Shown piece by piece: positions 10,480-22,271 of a DNA stretch of 64,000 nucleotides; positions within the stretch are counted from its first letter, which is position 1; each line of letters begins with the position of its first letter. A model generated the notes under the pieces. That model worked only from the letters and a program-made list of their open reading frames with translations, was not told the DNA's origin and did no database searches. The position numbers were made by a program, and so were the translations under genes. This stretch comes from Piliocolobus tephrosceles (Eukaryota; Chordata; Mammalia; Primates; Cercopithecidae). The stretch covers positions 71,496,311 to 71,560,310 of the forward strand of contig NC_045441.1 in the NCBI RefSeq assembly GCF_002776525.5. The letters run 5' to 3'.

Positions 10480-11611
10480 GTTTAATGCATAGAAAAAATA
10501 AGATCCAACCATATGCTGCATACAGGAAACCCACCTAAGTAGTTGAAAGCAGTGCTAAGAGGGAATAGTATAGCACTAAATGCCTGTATCAAAATGATAG
10601 TAAGATCACAGATTAACAACCTAATGTTGTATCTCAAGGAAACAGAAACTAGAAAAATAAGAAAACAAACCCAAGGCTAGCAGAAGAAAATAAATACCAA
10701 AGATCAGTGTAGAAATAATAAATTGAGACACAAATTACAGAAGATCAACAAAATGAAAATGTAGTTCCTTAAAAAGATAAAATTAATATATTGCTAGATA
10801 GATCAATCAAGAAAAGAAGAGAGATGATTCCAATATGCACATGAAAAAATTAAAAAGGAAATATTAAAGCTAATACCATAGATATATGAAAGATCATCAA
10901 GAATACTATGAAGAGCTCTATGGGCACAAACTTAAAAATCCTAAGGGAAATGAATACATTTCAAGAACATACAATTTTCAAAGTTTGAGCAAGGAAGAAA
11001 TAGAAATCTTGAACAGACCAATACTAAGTAATTAGATTGAATAAGTAATAAAAAATTTCCCAACACAAGCAGCCCAGGACCAGGTGTATTTATAGCTGAA
11101 TTATATCAGATGTACAAAGAACTGCTACCAATTCTTTTGAAACGGCTCCAAAAAAATTCAAGAATGAGGGAATCCTTCCCAACTCAGTCTACAAAGCCAT
11201 ATTACCCTGACATCTAAGCCAGGTAATATTACATACAGAAAAGAACATTATAGACTGATATTTGTGATTAACATAGATGCAAAATTCCTCAGTGAAATAC
11301 TAGCAAACTTAATCTACCAGCACATCAAAGAGATAATACACAATGATCCAGTGGTTTTTATTTAAGGATGCAAGGATGGTTCAACAGACACAAAACAGTA
11401 AATGCAATTCACCACTAAAACAGAAATAAAAACAAAAGCATATGATCATTTCAATAGATGCAGAAAAAGTATTTGATAAAATTGAGCATTTCTTTATGAT
11501 AAAAAAGTAAACAAACCAGGCATCAAAGGAGCATACCTGAAAACAATAAAAGCCAGGTATGATAAACTCACAGCCAATATACAAAATGGAGAAAATAAAG
11601 CATTCTCCCTG
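10480..11611 (+). mobile_element. old L1M-type ORF2 fragment, first segment
   Basis: Sense L1 ORF2 sequence, heavily decayed. Endonuclease-region words (aagatccaaccatatgctgc, ggaaacccacct) jump to the reverse-transcriptase N-terminal region (ttgaaagcagtgctaagagg). The match continues through gatgcagaaaaagtatttga, the equivalent of the conserved RT block with the first catalytic Asp, up to aaagcattctccc, where an LTR interrupts it. Frames are broken throughout. Confidence 0.8.
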
Positions 11612-11612
11612 T

Positions 11613-12024
11613 GTTAGTTCATTCTTATGTCACTATAAAGAAATACCTGAGGCTGGGTAATTTATAAAGAAAATATATTTAATAGACTCATGTTTCTGCA
11701 GGCTGTATAGGAAGCATAGTGCTGACATCTGCTTGGTTTCTTGTGAAGCCTCAGGGAGGTTTTACTCCTGGTGGAAGTTAAAGCACAAGCAGGTACATCA
11801 TATGGTGAGAGGAAGCAAGAGAAAGGAAGGTCCCAGACTCTTTTAAACCATCAGATCTCATGTGAAACAACTGCATAAGAACTCACTATCACCAAGGGGA
11901 TGGTGCTAAACCATTCAAGAGAGATCCACCCTGTGAACCAGTTACCTCCCAACAGTCCTCTTCAACACTGGGAATCACATTTTAATATGAGATTTAGAGA
12001 GGACAAATATCCAAACCCTATCAC
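11613..12024 (-). mobile_element. MST-type LTR (ERVL-MaLR) nested in the L1M
   Basis: The plus strand starts tgttagttcattcttatgtc and contains gaggctgggtaatttataaa, agatctcatgtgaa and caccaaggggatgg. It ends at aaaccctatca. The L1 reading resumes directly after it (cctaagaactgtaacaagat), so this LTR went into an existing L1M. Confidence 0.82.
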
Positions 12025-12025
12025 C

Positions 12026-13432
12026 TCCTAAGAACTGTAACAAGATAAGGATGCTCATTTTCATCAGTCTTATTCAACATGGTACTGAAAGTACCTTGCA
12101 CCAGAGCCATCAGGCAGGAGAATGAAATAAAAGACATACAGTTTAGAAAAGAAGAAGTCAAATTATTTCTGTTTGCTGATGATGTATTCTTATATCTAGA
12201 AAACCCTAAGTCCACCAAAAAACTACTAGGTTTGATAAATGAATTAAGTACATTTTCAAAATCAACATACAAAAATTCAGTTATATTTCTATACATCAAT
12301 AAACAACCATGCTAAGAACCAAATCAATAACTCAATTCCATATACAAATGCTACAAAATAAAATAAAATATCTATGAATACATTTAACCAAGGAGGCAAA
12401 AGGTCTTTACAAGGAAAATGACAAAACTGATGAAAGAAATAGTAGATGACACAAACATACTAATGAATTGCTATTGCTCAGTATTGTTAAAATGACCATA
12501 CTGCTCAATGCAACCTATAGATTCAATATAATTCTTATCAATATACTGTTACTTTTTACAGAATTAGAACAAATAATCCTAAAATCTGAATCCAAGCAAA
12601 AAAACAGAGCCTGAATAGCCAAAGCAACTCTAAGCAAAACCAACAAAGCTAGAGGCATCATATGACCTGACTCCAAATTATATTACCAGGCTTTCCTAAC
12701 CAAAACAGCATGGTACTGGCATAAAAATAGGCACATACGTCAATGGAACAGTGTAGAGAATACAGAAATATAGCTACAATCAACTAATCTTCAACAAAGT
12801 GGGCAAAAACATACATTGAGGAAAGTATACTCTGTTCAATAAATGGTGGTGGGAAAACTGGCTAGCTGTATGCAAAAAAAAAAAAAAAAAAATGAAACTG
12901 GACCCATAGCTCTCAACATATACAAAAATTAACTCAAGGTGTATTAAAGACCAAAGTGTATGACCTGAAACTATAAAAATTCTAGAAGAAAATCTAGGAA
13001 AACTTTTTTGGATATTTGTCTACACAAATAATTTATGCCTAAGACCTCAAAATCAAAGGCAATGAAAACAAAAATAAACAAATAGAAACACATACCCACA
13101 CACACATACATACACATATACATCATGGAATACAGCTTAGTAGAAATCATGTATTTTGCAGAAATATAGATGGAACTAGAGGCCATTATCTTATGTGAAA
13201 TAACTCAGAAATAGAAACTAAAATACCATATGGTCTCACCTAAAATTGGGAGCTAAAGTATGTGTACACATGGACCTAGAGAGTGGAAAAATAGACGGTG
13301 GGCTGGTGGTGAGGCATAGTGTATAGTATTTGGAAAATTGTTACACTCATAGCCCAGACCTCACCACTAAACAATATATTCATGTAATAAAACTACATTT
13401 GTACCCCCTAAATCTATTTTTAAAAATCAGGT
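12026..13432 (+). mobile_element. old L1M-type ORF2 fragment, second segment and 3' end
   Basis: Continues the element at 10480-11611. It holds the second RT catalytic region (tttgctgatgatgtattctt, reading F-A-D-D), the C-terminal part of ORF2 (accatatggtctcacctaaa near 13235) and a 3' UTR ending gtaccccctaaatctattt. A pure A-run of 19 bases (12874-12892) sits inside ORF2. Short in-frame pieces such as 12079-12315 are remnants only. Confidence 0.8.
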
Positions 13433-14160
13433 TGCATCTAACAGTATGGGTAAAACAAACAAACAAACAAAAATAACTCACCTATTATGTATTTCATTTT
13501 CTAACAGCATGCTGCATTTTCGATAAGAAATTTGACCAACAAATCCTCACTTGCTTTTTGAGGATGAAAACTTGATCAATATAAAACATGCTACATACTC
13601 AACAATCCTAAATTTCTAATTAATGAAGATAACCTGAATTCATTTTAACTGTGGTTATTTCAAATTTATTAAAACATATTAATTCAATTTGTCACTGATT
13701 AAATAGGTGCAAAGAACTTTGTAATTTGTTAGGCACTCCATCCAGCAACACTAAGCTTACTGCACTAAGGATCCAGTAGAAAACAGAGCTTACCTGTGTC
13801 ATGCCAAGTAATGGCTCATTATATGGCTCAGGCCATATAATGGAGGAGAATAATTCTATTTGTTAGTTTGGGAAAGGCTTACCTGAGCATTTTCCATTTA
13901 AACTAGACTTGAAATATGAGTAACAGTTGACAAGATAAAAGGTAGAGAAGATCTTTTCTGTAAAATATTTCAAAGGTATTTGCCTGAGACCAAAATTGTG
14001 TAACTACAGGGAAAGACCTCTGCCACCCCTGATAACTTGGGATCATTTTGAACTACATATCAGAAATTTTGGAAACATCTGCGAAATAGCATACGTATTC
14101 ACTGCTTTGGATTTGCTATGTGTGAAGTAAAAGCTTTCCTTATGTAAAGAAAGGAAAAAA
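13433..14160. other. no recognised feature
   Basis: Plain AT-rich sequence with a short (CAAA)3 near 13456. No gene or named repeat was seen. Confidence 0.55.
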
Positions 14161-14458
14161 GTGGGTGGGTGCAATGGCTCACACCTGTAATCCCAGCACT
14201 TTGGGAGGCTGAGGCAGGAGGATCACGAGGTCAGGAGATTGAGACCATCCTGGTTAACACGGTGAAACCCCGTCACTACTAAAAATACAAAAATTAGCCG
14301 GGCGTGGTGGCTCATGTTTGTAGCCCCAGCTACTCAGGAAGCTGAGGCAGGAGAATCACTTGAACCCAGGAGGCGGAGGCTGCAGTGAGCCAAGATCACG
14401 CCACTGCACTCCAGCCTGGGTGACAGAGCGAGGCTCCATCTCAAAAAAAAAAAAAAAG
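14161..14458 (+). mobile_element. Alu (AluS/Y-like), full length
   Basis: Both monomers are present, starting gtgggtgggtgcaatggctc and ending in a 15-base A-tail. It lies 31 bases before an assembly gap and points towards it. Confidence 0.9.
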
Positions 14459-14489
14459 GAACAAAATATAACACTTGGTATAAGAATGA

Positions 14490-14889
14490 NNNNNNNNNNN
14501 NNNNNNNNNNNNNNNNNNNNNNNNNNNNNNNNNNNNNNNNNNNNNNNNNNNNNNNNNNNNNNNNNNNNNNNNNNNNNNNNNNNNNNNNNNNNNNNNNNNN
14601 NNNNNNNNNNNNNNNNNNNNNNNNNNNNNNNNNNNNNNNNNNNNNNNNNNNNNNNNNNNNNNNNNNNNNNNNNNNNNNNNNNNNNNNNNNNNNNNNNNNN
14701 NNNNNNNNNNNNNNNNNNNNNNNNNNNNNNNNNNNNNNNNNNNNNNNNNNNNNNNNNNNNNNNNNNNNNNNNNNNNNNNNNNNNNNNNNNNNNNNNNNNN
14801 NNNNNNNNNNNNNNNNNNNNNNNNNNNNNNNNNNNNNNNNNNNNNNNNNNNNNNNNNNNNNNNNNNNNNNNNNNNNNNNNNNNNNNNNN
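14490..14889. other. assembly gap, 400 N
   Basis: Exactly 400 undetermined bases. The gap starts 31 bases after a plus-strand Alu tail and ends inside or at the poly-T of a minus-strand AluY, so the missing sequence lies between convergent Alus. Confidence 0.99.
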
Positions 14890-15209
14890 TTTTTTTTTTT
14901 TTTGAGACGGAGTCTTGCTCTGTCACCCAGGCTGGAGTGCAGTGGCCGGATCTCAGCTCACTGCAAGCTCCGCCTCGGGGGTTTACGCCATTCTCCTGCC
15001 TCAGCCTCCACCCCATTCTCCTGCCTCAGCCTCCGGAGTAGCTGGAACTACAGGCGTCGGCCACCTCGCCGGGCTAGTTTTTTGTATTTTTAGTAGAGAC
15101 GGGGTTTCACCGTGTTAGCCAGGATGGTCTTGATCTCCTGACCTCGTGATCCGCCCGTCTCGGCCTCTCAAAATGCTGGGATTACAGGCTTGAGCCACCG
15201 CGCCCGGCT
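14890..15209 (-). mobile_element. AluY, cercopithecid-type, antisense, with internal duplication
   Basis: Poly-T then the reverse complement of a young AluY (ccacctcgccgggctagttt is the monkey-type variant; it ends gagccaccgcgcccggct). A 22-bp block, ccattctcctgcctcagcct plus cc, occurs twice at 14988-15009 and 15013-15034 (period 25). Its 5' target repeat is lost in the gap. Confidence 0.9.
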
Positions 15210-17087
15210 GGCATAGAAATTTTCACCTACTCAACTGATATTGAGCTTCCACATTTGTACTTTTGGCTTCCACTTGTCATGAACTGCGTTTTAAGCAAAG
15301 CAAAAGCCTTGACAAAGTTGGTTCCCAAAAATGCCTATTCACGAAGTGGTAACTATCCTGGTTAACTTCGGACTTCCCAACAAGCCAAGAAAATAAACTT
15401 TTAGAAATTCAAGTAGAATTTCCCACAGAGGCCACTTCGACTTATTGTTCTTTTCCTGATCAAAGCATCTCAGCATCTAATATGGCAAAGCAAAACTAAA
15501 TTAAATTTAATATGTTCTCTTCTCATCTGGGTTTAAAATATTTGAGTAAGTACCTTTGCCATCTCTGACAAAGCATATCTCAAATTCTAATCATGGTCAG
15601 ACATACACTTCTTTAGAAATAAACAGAAAATCAATAAATTATTATGCTGGATTCTTTTTTCTTTTGTGTTTTGCTTATTGTCAAAAAATCTACAATTAAC
15701 ATGTATTACCATTGCAGATGAACATAAATATTATATTTCGAAAAGCATTTCCTTCATTCTTTAAATAGATTTAATTTTTCTAATTAAAAATTTTAAATAT
15801 ACTAACAGTTTAAAAAAAAAAAAAAAACTGTCTTTCCTTTAAAAATAACTGAGTGACTACTGGGTTTTTTCACATACAGTCCAGTCACCCCAGGAGAAGA
15901 TAATTTGGGAATGCCTGGACAATATTTAGGATTAAGTTTGCATACAATGGAATAACAAAAGGAACAATATAAGAGTGACTTATGAAAGATAGATGTTCAT
16001 GTCTCTCTCACATAACAGGCACAATTAAATTTAATCTTTTTCCTTATATAAATTGAATTTGGAATTAAGCAATCCAGGGCATGTATTACTATGTTTATCA
16101 TCTTGATCCAAAATGATGGCTGGAGCACCAGCCATCATATCAAAACTCCAAGAAAGAGGAAGGGAAAAAAGAATAGAGACACTGTTCTCTTTCTATAAGG
16201 ATAATTCCTTAAAGCGTCACTTGCCGCTTTCATATACAGTTTTACTGACCATCACTGACAATAGGGACTAGAAAATGTACTTTTGTTATATAATACAACC
16301 AGTTAAAAATCAGGGTCCAAGACAGTAAGGAATATTAAAAATGAAGTAACACCAACAAGTGTGTCACTTTCTGCTTTATAAAGTCAGAGAGTTTAATACA
16401 TTTTTCATGTATTTTTCTATATTAAGGCACTAAAATTAGAAGAACTGGCTTTTGCTAAAATCCCTCTACATGTCACACATTTTCATCTCTGTTAATATTT
16501 ATATTGTCTTGTGAGAGACACAGCATTCTTTATTTACATATATCTAAACAGGTGAATGTAATTAATGTCCAGTTTGCCTCTTCTGGAGACTGCAAGTTTA
16601 ATCATTGTGGTATACTACTCCCTAACAAGATTTACTGTTGCTCCTGTTCTAGAATAGCTAAGAGCTGGCAAAGGATAACAGTGGAATAATGTTGACACAT
16701 TCTTCTGTGCTTATGAGAAGAGTTAAGGAGAGTTAAGAAGTCTCCTCATTTCCAGCTTCTTTTTTGGGTAGTGCTAATGATAAAAATGACTCAAAAGCAA
16801 GACCCATCAGGAGCTAGGATTAGAAAATCATTGAGGACAACTTGTGAATTTTTATTACACCAGTCAACCTAGTGGTAAAGAGGACCTCCGGCCAGAATAG
16901 TTTGTCTCAATTTGAGCTGAATAAGCTGGTTAAACTGTTACTTTAGCATAATGATCCAGAAAGTCTGAGTAAGCACAGCTGACTTCATACTTAAGAGAAC
17001 AGGCCTTTGTTAAGTTGTACTCTCCTACACATGAGTAAAATGTAATTCTCATTCTTTGTGTTATCATACTTAGTCCAATCTTAGATT
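15210..17087. other. no recognised feature (1.9 kb)
   Basis: AT-rich plain sequence with one A-run (15812-15826). A 61-codon open frame at 16504-16689 has no recognisable domain. I cannot name any repeat here. Confidence 0.5.
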
Positions 17088-17420
17088 AATGCCTATCATA
17101 TTTTATTTTATTTATTATTTTTTGAGACATGGTTTCACCTGTGGCCCAAGCTGGAGTGCAGTGGCGTGATCTCGGCTCTCTGCAACCTCTGCCTCCTGGG
17201 TTCAAGTGATTCTTGTGCCTCAACCACCTGAGTAGCTGGGATTACAGGCATGTGCCACCATGCCCAGTTAATTTTGCTACTATTAGTAGAGACGGGGTTT
17301 CACCATGTTGGCGGGGCTGGTCTCAAACTCCTGACCCCAAGTGATCTGCCCACCTTGGCCTCCCAGTACTGGGATTGCAGGCATGAGCCATTGCCCCTGG
17401 CTAATGCCTATAATATTTTA
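17088..17420. repeat. 18-bp target duplication of an Alu
   Basis: aatgcctatcatatttta at 17088-17105 and aatgcctataatatttta at 17403-17420 differ at one base. They bracket the antisense Alu and fix its edges. Confidence 0.85.
17106..17402 (-). mobile_element. AluS/J-type element, antisense
   Basis: Reverse complement of an Alu from a T-rich tail (ttatttattattttttgaga) to gagccattgcccctggct. Many substitutions suggest AluS or AluJ age. Confidence 0.88.
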
Positions 17421-17476
17421 GAAAAAATCAAAATAAAAAGGAAAAGAAGAAAATATTATTATTTTGGGATCACACA

Positions 17477-17824
17477 TGTATTAGTCCACTTTTAAGCTGC
17501 TGATAAAGACATATCTGAGACTAGGTAATTTATAAAGAGAAAGAGGTTTAATGGAATCACAGTTCCACATGGTTGGGGAGGCCTCACAATCATGGTGGAA
17601 GGCAAAAGACAAATATTACATGATGGCTGGGAAGAGAGAAAAGAAAGGGGTTTCCCCTTGTAAAACCATCAGCTCTGGTGAGACTTACTATCACGAGAAC
17701 AGGATGGGGGAAATTGCCCCCGTGATTCAATTGTCTTCCACCAGGTCCCTGCCATAACACGTGGGGATTTTGGGAGCTACAGTTCAAGATGAGATTTTGG
17801 TGGGAACACAGCCAAACCATATCA
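17477..17824 (-). mobile_element. THE1/MST LTR (ERVL-MaLR), antisense
   Basis: Clean LTR edges: tgtattagtccacttt at the left and ccaaaccatatca at the right, with agactaggtaatttataaag and tggttggggaggcctcacaa between them. This is the reverse complement of a solo THE1/MST LTR of normal length (348 bp). Confidence 0.9.
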
Positions 17825-18600
17825 ATGCATCAGAGTGCACTCTATCCAAAGAGGCTTTTATTCCCTCTCTGCTCTTCCTTTAAGAAGGAATTCTCTTACA
17901 TTCTTCACAATGGGTGTCAATCCCAACAGACAAGTGCCTGGTGGCACCCGAACACCTGAAGTAATAGCTTTTTCACTCTGACCTCTATTTTTCAATAACT
18001 AAGAAATAAAGTGAAAAATAAATGTCTAATCACCTCTTTCCCAAAGGATAAAAATATGTTTCAATTAGAGCTGATTGCAAGTACCAATGAGACGGGAGAG
18101 TTCCCTGATTCCCTTTGCAGAATGTGCGACAGGGACAACTTTTTGGGTGCAAAACCAGAACTGCCTGTCCTCATTTAGGGCAGCAGGTCTTCAGGCTTGA
18201 GGGTGGCGCCTTTGCCAGGGAACCACCCTCTTCTACCCAAAATTTCCCTGTCTCCTGTCCATATCACCAATTCATACCTTTAAGCATATATGGCCTATGA
18301 AAAAAATTGAGTGTTCCCTTAGTACGCTTCCTGTGTTTTTCATAACTACTTGTGTAATCAAATCTAGTAACAAGTTTACATAAAACTTTCATTTGTTAAA
18401 GTTCATAGGTATGCCTTTTACTTATATGTGACCTAAGGCAACTGCTTTTCAATATTAATGTTGCCCCTGGTGTGAACATACCTTTTCCTAAGGCACCTGT
18501 GGAAGCAGGCACAGTCCTCATCCTGGAGAAGATAAAAGGCTAATAGTACTATTCAAATGTAAGCATCAACACAATTCTAGAATAAAATAAGTGAGAGATC
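17825..18600. other. unclassified, possibly old ERV-derived sequence
   Basis: No gene. The part at 18115-18260 (ggcttgagggtggcgccttt, ccaccctcttctaccc) has the feel of ERV1-related interspersed repeats, but I cannot name a family. A 61-codon open frame at 18115-18300 is not supported as coding. Confidence 0.3.
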
Positions 18601-18610
18601 TATATCTATA

Positions 18611-18611
18611 C

Positions 18612-18662
<51 letters not shown>

Positions 18663-18774
18663 CCCATCCATCCATCCATCCATCCATCCATCCATCCATC
18701 CATCCATCCANNNNNNNNNNCCATCCATCCATCCATCCATCCATCCATCCATCCATCCATCCATCCATCCATCT
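18611..18774. repeat. compound (CTAT)n-(CCAT)n microsatellite with a 10-N gap
   Basis: About 13 ctat units (18611-18662) change to ccat units (18663-18774). Ten N at 18711-18720 interrupt the ccat part, so its true length is unknown in this assembly. Confidence 0.95.
18711..18720. other. assembly gap, 10 N
   Basis: Ten undetermined bases inside the ccat array. The placeholder length probably does not reflect the real repeat number. Confidence 0.99.
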
Positions 18775-20137
18775 AACCGGGGACAAATAGATCTAACATT
18801 AAAACAAGCACAACCAATGGGAAACACGAAATAACTAAAGAGAGAAGAGTGAAGAGTTGGGGTTTATAGTCGAGACTGACTGATTTATAATTGATATTAT
18901 GCTTATATGTGGTTAGTACATGAGAACTACAGTGCTGAGTCATCCAGTAATGATTGTCTGGCCTAACTGAAGTTTTCTAAAACTTGACCTATTGTTACAC
19001 TGATTGAATTGAAATTCAAATCCACTGATTGAGTTGAAATACACTGACATTACCAGTGATATATTTTGCTCACAATAAATATGCCAATTCTTCCAAATTC
19101 ATGTGTGTTATTCCAAGAGATCTTTTTAATGTGTATTACCAAGGACCTTTTGAAAGGAAGTGTATTTTACCCTGAACAGGACATTGGGAAATTACACATA
19201 CCCAGCTACAGATGAAATATATTTTGAGGTGATCAGCAGCTGCTTGGTCTCTTGTGAGATGATGTGCTTAATGGCTACAGAGACCACATCAGCTATAAAA
19301 GCTATTTAGGAATTCACTGTTTTTTCCTTTTTTTCTTAGACAATTCAGTTGCTCTGGAAGCATTCATGGAGAGCACCTCAGGTAATTGCTTCAAATGACC
19401 AAAAGTTGTGATCAGAACTGTTCTTAGAGTCTCTCTGATTCCCTGTCCTTACAAACATGCTTAAGGGCACTTAATGAATAACCTTTTACTGATGTACCAC
19501 CCTTTCATTACCACCTGGGCTTAGAAGCAAAAGCTATAAAGGTGAGAATTATTTTCTCATGGGTTCAGCCCAACCCTTCAATAGCAATGGCACTTTGTAG
19601 ATGGCATCAATCAGTGGGAGGAAAATTATACCCTAGGTCATTTTAGGCAGAGTAGACCATAAAATGAAACACTATAAAATCTTTGGGTTTATAATAGTAC
19701 TATGTCATAAATTCTCCCTGTGGAGAGACAGTACTGGTGCCTGCTTTACATTTGTAATGTATACAGTGGAACAATGTGCTAAGAATATCCCAATTCAGGA
19801 ATTATTCTTCCTATATTATTAAAAGAAAATCTCTTAAATGGTTGGGCACAGAAATTTTGCATCTCATGGTGGAAGTCTTACAGAGAAAACACACACACAT
19901 ACAGATCAAAAAGATGGAGCCTATTTAAAAATAAAAGCAAATGAATGAATGAACAAAAATAACTTTTCTCAATTTAGATAATCTAAATCATCTCTTTGTG
20001 AGGAAATAAGAAAACCATTGTGCTGGCTTAACAACAGATATTCTTTCTCTATTTTCCTTCCATTATTTTCTGCTGTTCCTTACTATGAAAGCTATTTTTT
20101 AAATTAACTAATAGAGGGATAGTTCTGTAACTGCCAT
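18775..20137. other. no recognised feature (1.4 kb)
   Basis: Plain AT-rich sequence. No domain-bearing frame, no RNA gene and no nameable repeat was seen. Confidence 0.5.
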
Positions 20138-20536
20138 GATTGGTCTGTGGTTTGTCTTCACCAAAACTAATGTCACAGGTTGGTCCTCAATGAGACAGTG
20201 TGGAGAGGTGAAGCCTAGTAGGGGGTATTTGGGTTATGTGGGTGGGTCTCTCATGAATAGATTACTGCTGTCTTTCAAGAATGAGCAAATGGGTTCTACC
20301 TCTCACAAACATGGCTCATTTCCTGTGAGAGTGGGTTGTTAGCCCTCATGTGTGTCTCTTTGTACATGCTCATGCACCTTTATGCTTTATCAGGTTGTGA
20401 AACAGCATGTGGCCCTTACCAGAGGCCAATGAGGTGCCAGCAGTCTCCGGAATTATGAGCCATATTAACTTATTTTCTTTATAAATTTCCCAGTATCTGG
20501 TTTTTTTTTTATAGCAATACAAAATGGATTAAGACA
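20138..20536 (+). mobile_element. MST/MLT1-type LTR (ERVL-MaLR), sense
   Basis: Starts tgattggtctgtggtttgtc and has gtgtggagaggtgaagcc and tcatgaatagattactgctg. The 3' block is ttctttataaatttcccagt, then atagcaatacaaaatggatt, ending aagaca. This is the sense reading of a diverged MaLR solo LTR. Confidence 0.78.
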
Positions 20537-20644
20537 GTTACCCAAGATAAATTACAAAAGGGGTTGTAAGACCTAACTATCAGGTAGTAGTTTTAGGTAA
20601 AATATTTCAGAAACCTTCATTGAAGAGTTTGTTTGTTTGTTATT

Positions 20645-20899
20645 ATTTTTCATTTTTATTTTAAATTCAGAGGTACAAGTACAGGTTTGTTACATAGGTA
20701 AACTTCTGTCATGAGGGTTTGTTGTACAGATTATTTCATCACCCAGGTATTAAGCCTAGTGCCCATTATTTTTTTCTGATACTCTCCCTACCACCCTCCA
20801 CCCTCTGAAAGGCTCCAGTGTGTGTTGTTCCCTTGTATGTGTCCATGTGTTCTCATCATTTAGATCCCACTTATAAATGAGAATATACAGTATTTGGTT
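20645..20899 (-). mobile_element. L1 3' end, antisense (part of a 5'-inverted L1)
   Basis: Reverse complement of an L1 3' UTR: ttttaaattcagaggtacaa, acaggtttgttacataggta, ctccagtgtgtgttgttccc and tctcatcatttagatcccac. It stops inside the last ORF2 codons region (agtatttggtt) and joins a plus-strand L1 piece at about 20899. Confidence 0.85.
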
Positions 20900-20917
20900 G
20901 TGGATAAAGAAAATGTG

Positions 20918-20950
<33 letters not shown>

Positions 20951-21058
20951 CCATGGAATACTATGCAGCCACAAAAAGGAATGAAATCCTGTCCTTTGTG
21001 AGGACATGGAAGGAGCTGGAGGCCATTATCCTTAGCTAACAACCACAGGAACAGAAAA
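20900..21058 (+). mobile_element. inverted ORF2 C-terminal piece of the same L1
   Basis: Sense L1 from gtggataaagaaaatgtgat through ccatggaatactatgcagcc to aacagaaaa. It contains an expanded (TA)n tract at the position of the usual short tatatacacc. With 20645-20899 it forms a minus-strand L1 whose 5' part is flipped. Confidence 0.83.
20919..20944. repeat. (TA)n expansion within L1
   Basis: Thirteen ta units where the L1 consensus has only about three, so this microsatellite was born inside the L1 copy. Confidence 0.85.
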
Positions 21059-21399
21059 GTAATTATATTTTAAGTGGACTAATGCTTGGACCTATCTAGT
21101 ATGGAGAATTCTTAGTTTCCTATTGTAAGTAATATCTCTGACTCCTAGGTCATTTTCTCTAAGCAATGGCCTCTTCTACTGACTGATATGACCATGGTTC
21201 TTTAACCTTGATAACCCAGAAAAGAAAACTTAGGTCATTTTTTTCTTTGTTTTTTCTTCAAATATCTTTCTTAGGAGGAGTCTATCCATCAAAATACCTC
21301 TTTTTTACCAGTGGTATTTAAATCCAGGGAAGTTTAGGACAGAGTACCTTATAGTCCCAACACCTAAGTGATGTCTTTGTTTCCTTCCTATAGTTGTAC

Positions 21400-21690
21400 A
21401 TACAATTCATAGTGCCTTGCTACATGTGGCTACTGAGTACATGAAAAGTAACTTGTCAAATTTGAGATGTTCTATAAGTATACAGAAAATGTACAACATC
21501 TAATTAATAATTTAGTATACTGATTACATGTTAAAATGAAATTTTGACATATTGGATTAAATAAAATATATTATTACAAGTAATTTCATCTCTTTTAAAA
21601 ATGTGGCTACTAGAATGTATAAAATGACATATGTGATTTGTATTTGTGAGTCACATTCTGTTTCTCTTGAACAGTGATGGACTATAAAAG
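21400..21690. mobile_element. ancient interspersed repeat, DNA-transposon-like, family not named
   Basis: I recognise the wording of a common old mammalian repeat: acatgtggctactgagtaca, taattaataatttagtatac, acatgttaaaatgaaatttt, ttggattaaataaaatatat and atgtggctactagaatgtat. I cannot recall the family name with certainty. Confidence 0.5.
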
Positions 21691-22271
21691 ATCTTTTCAG
21701 TAATTGAGGCATCAAGAGAAAGGAGAGTTTTTCTAGTCCAGCCATTGAAAACTCTTCTATGACTATGGAAAGCCCCCACTCAAACATCTGTTTAGAACAA
21801 TTTTAACTCTTTTAGCTTACTAATCTTATTAATCCATTTGGTTCTCCCACTATGTCTTATCCTGTCCCAGTGAAATCCCCTTCCATTCTATTTCTTGCTT
21901 ACACTTGCTTTATGCAAAACTTCTCCATCAATTATTTAAATCAGTTATGCTGATTCTCTGCTTCTACCAATGGAATCTCTGTTACCAGGGTTCATGCAAA
22001 GCCTAGCACTCCTTTGGCCTTTGTTGGATATGCATAATATAATAGTACCTTCACTTCCTTATTCTCCCTGTGACTCCCTTGCCATCTTTTGTGTTATATA
22101 ACTATTTCTTTACCAGAAGACCTCCTCAATGGATGTCTTGATTTTTTTCTACTTTCTAAGCTCCAAGAGCAGAAAATGTTCCAACACAATTCAATAAGGC
22201 TAATCTTGCTTTTTTCCTTAGCTACATAACCGTACGAGAAGCAGGTTTTGTTAGATCACATTTTGGGAACA

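Noticed and set aside
14360..15016. long open frames across 14360-15016 on both strands
   Set aside because: They are artefacts of the 400-N gap joined to Alu sequence.
17941..17960. tggcacccgaacacctgaag resembles a retroviral lysine-tRNA primer-binding site
   Set aside because: No LTR end lies at the right distance upstream, the last bases do not match, and no gag or pol sequence follows. Probably chance.
18615..18774. regular repeats that could be mistaken for a CRISPR-like array
   Set aside because: They are simple tetranucleotide units with no spacers, in a primate genome.
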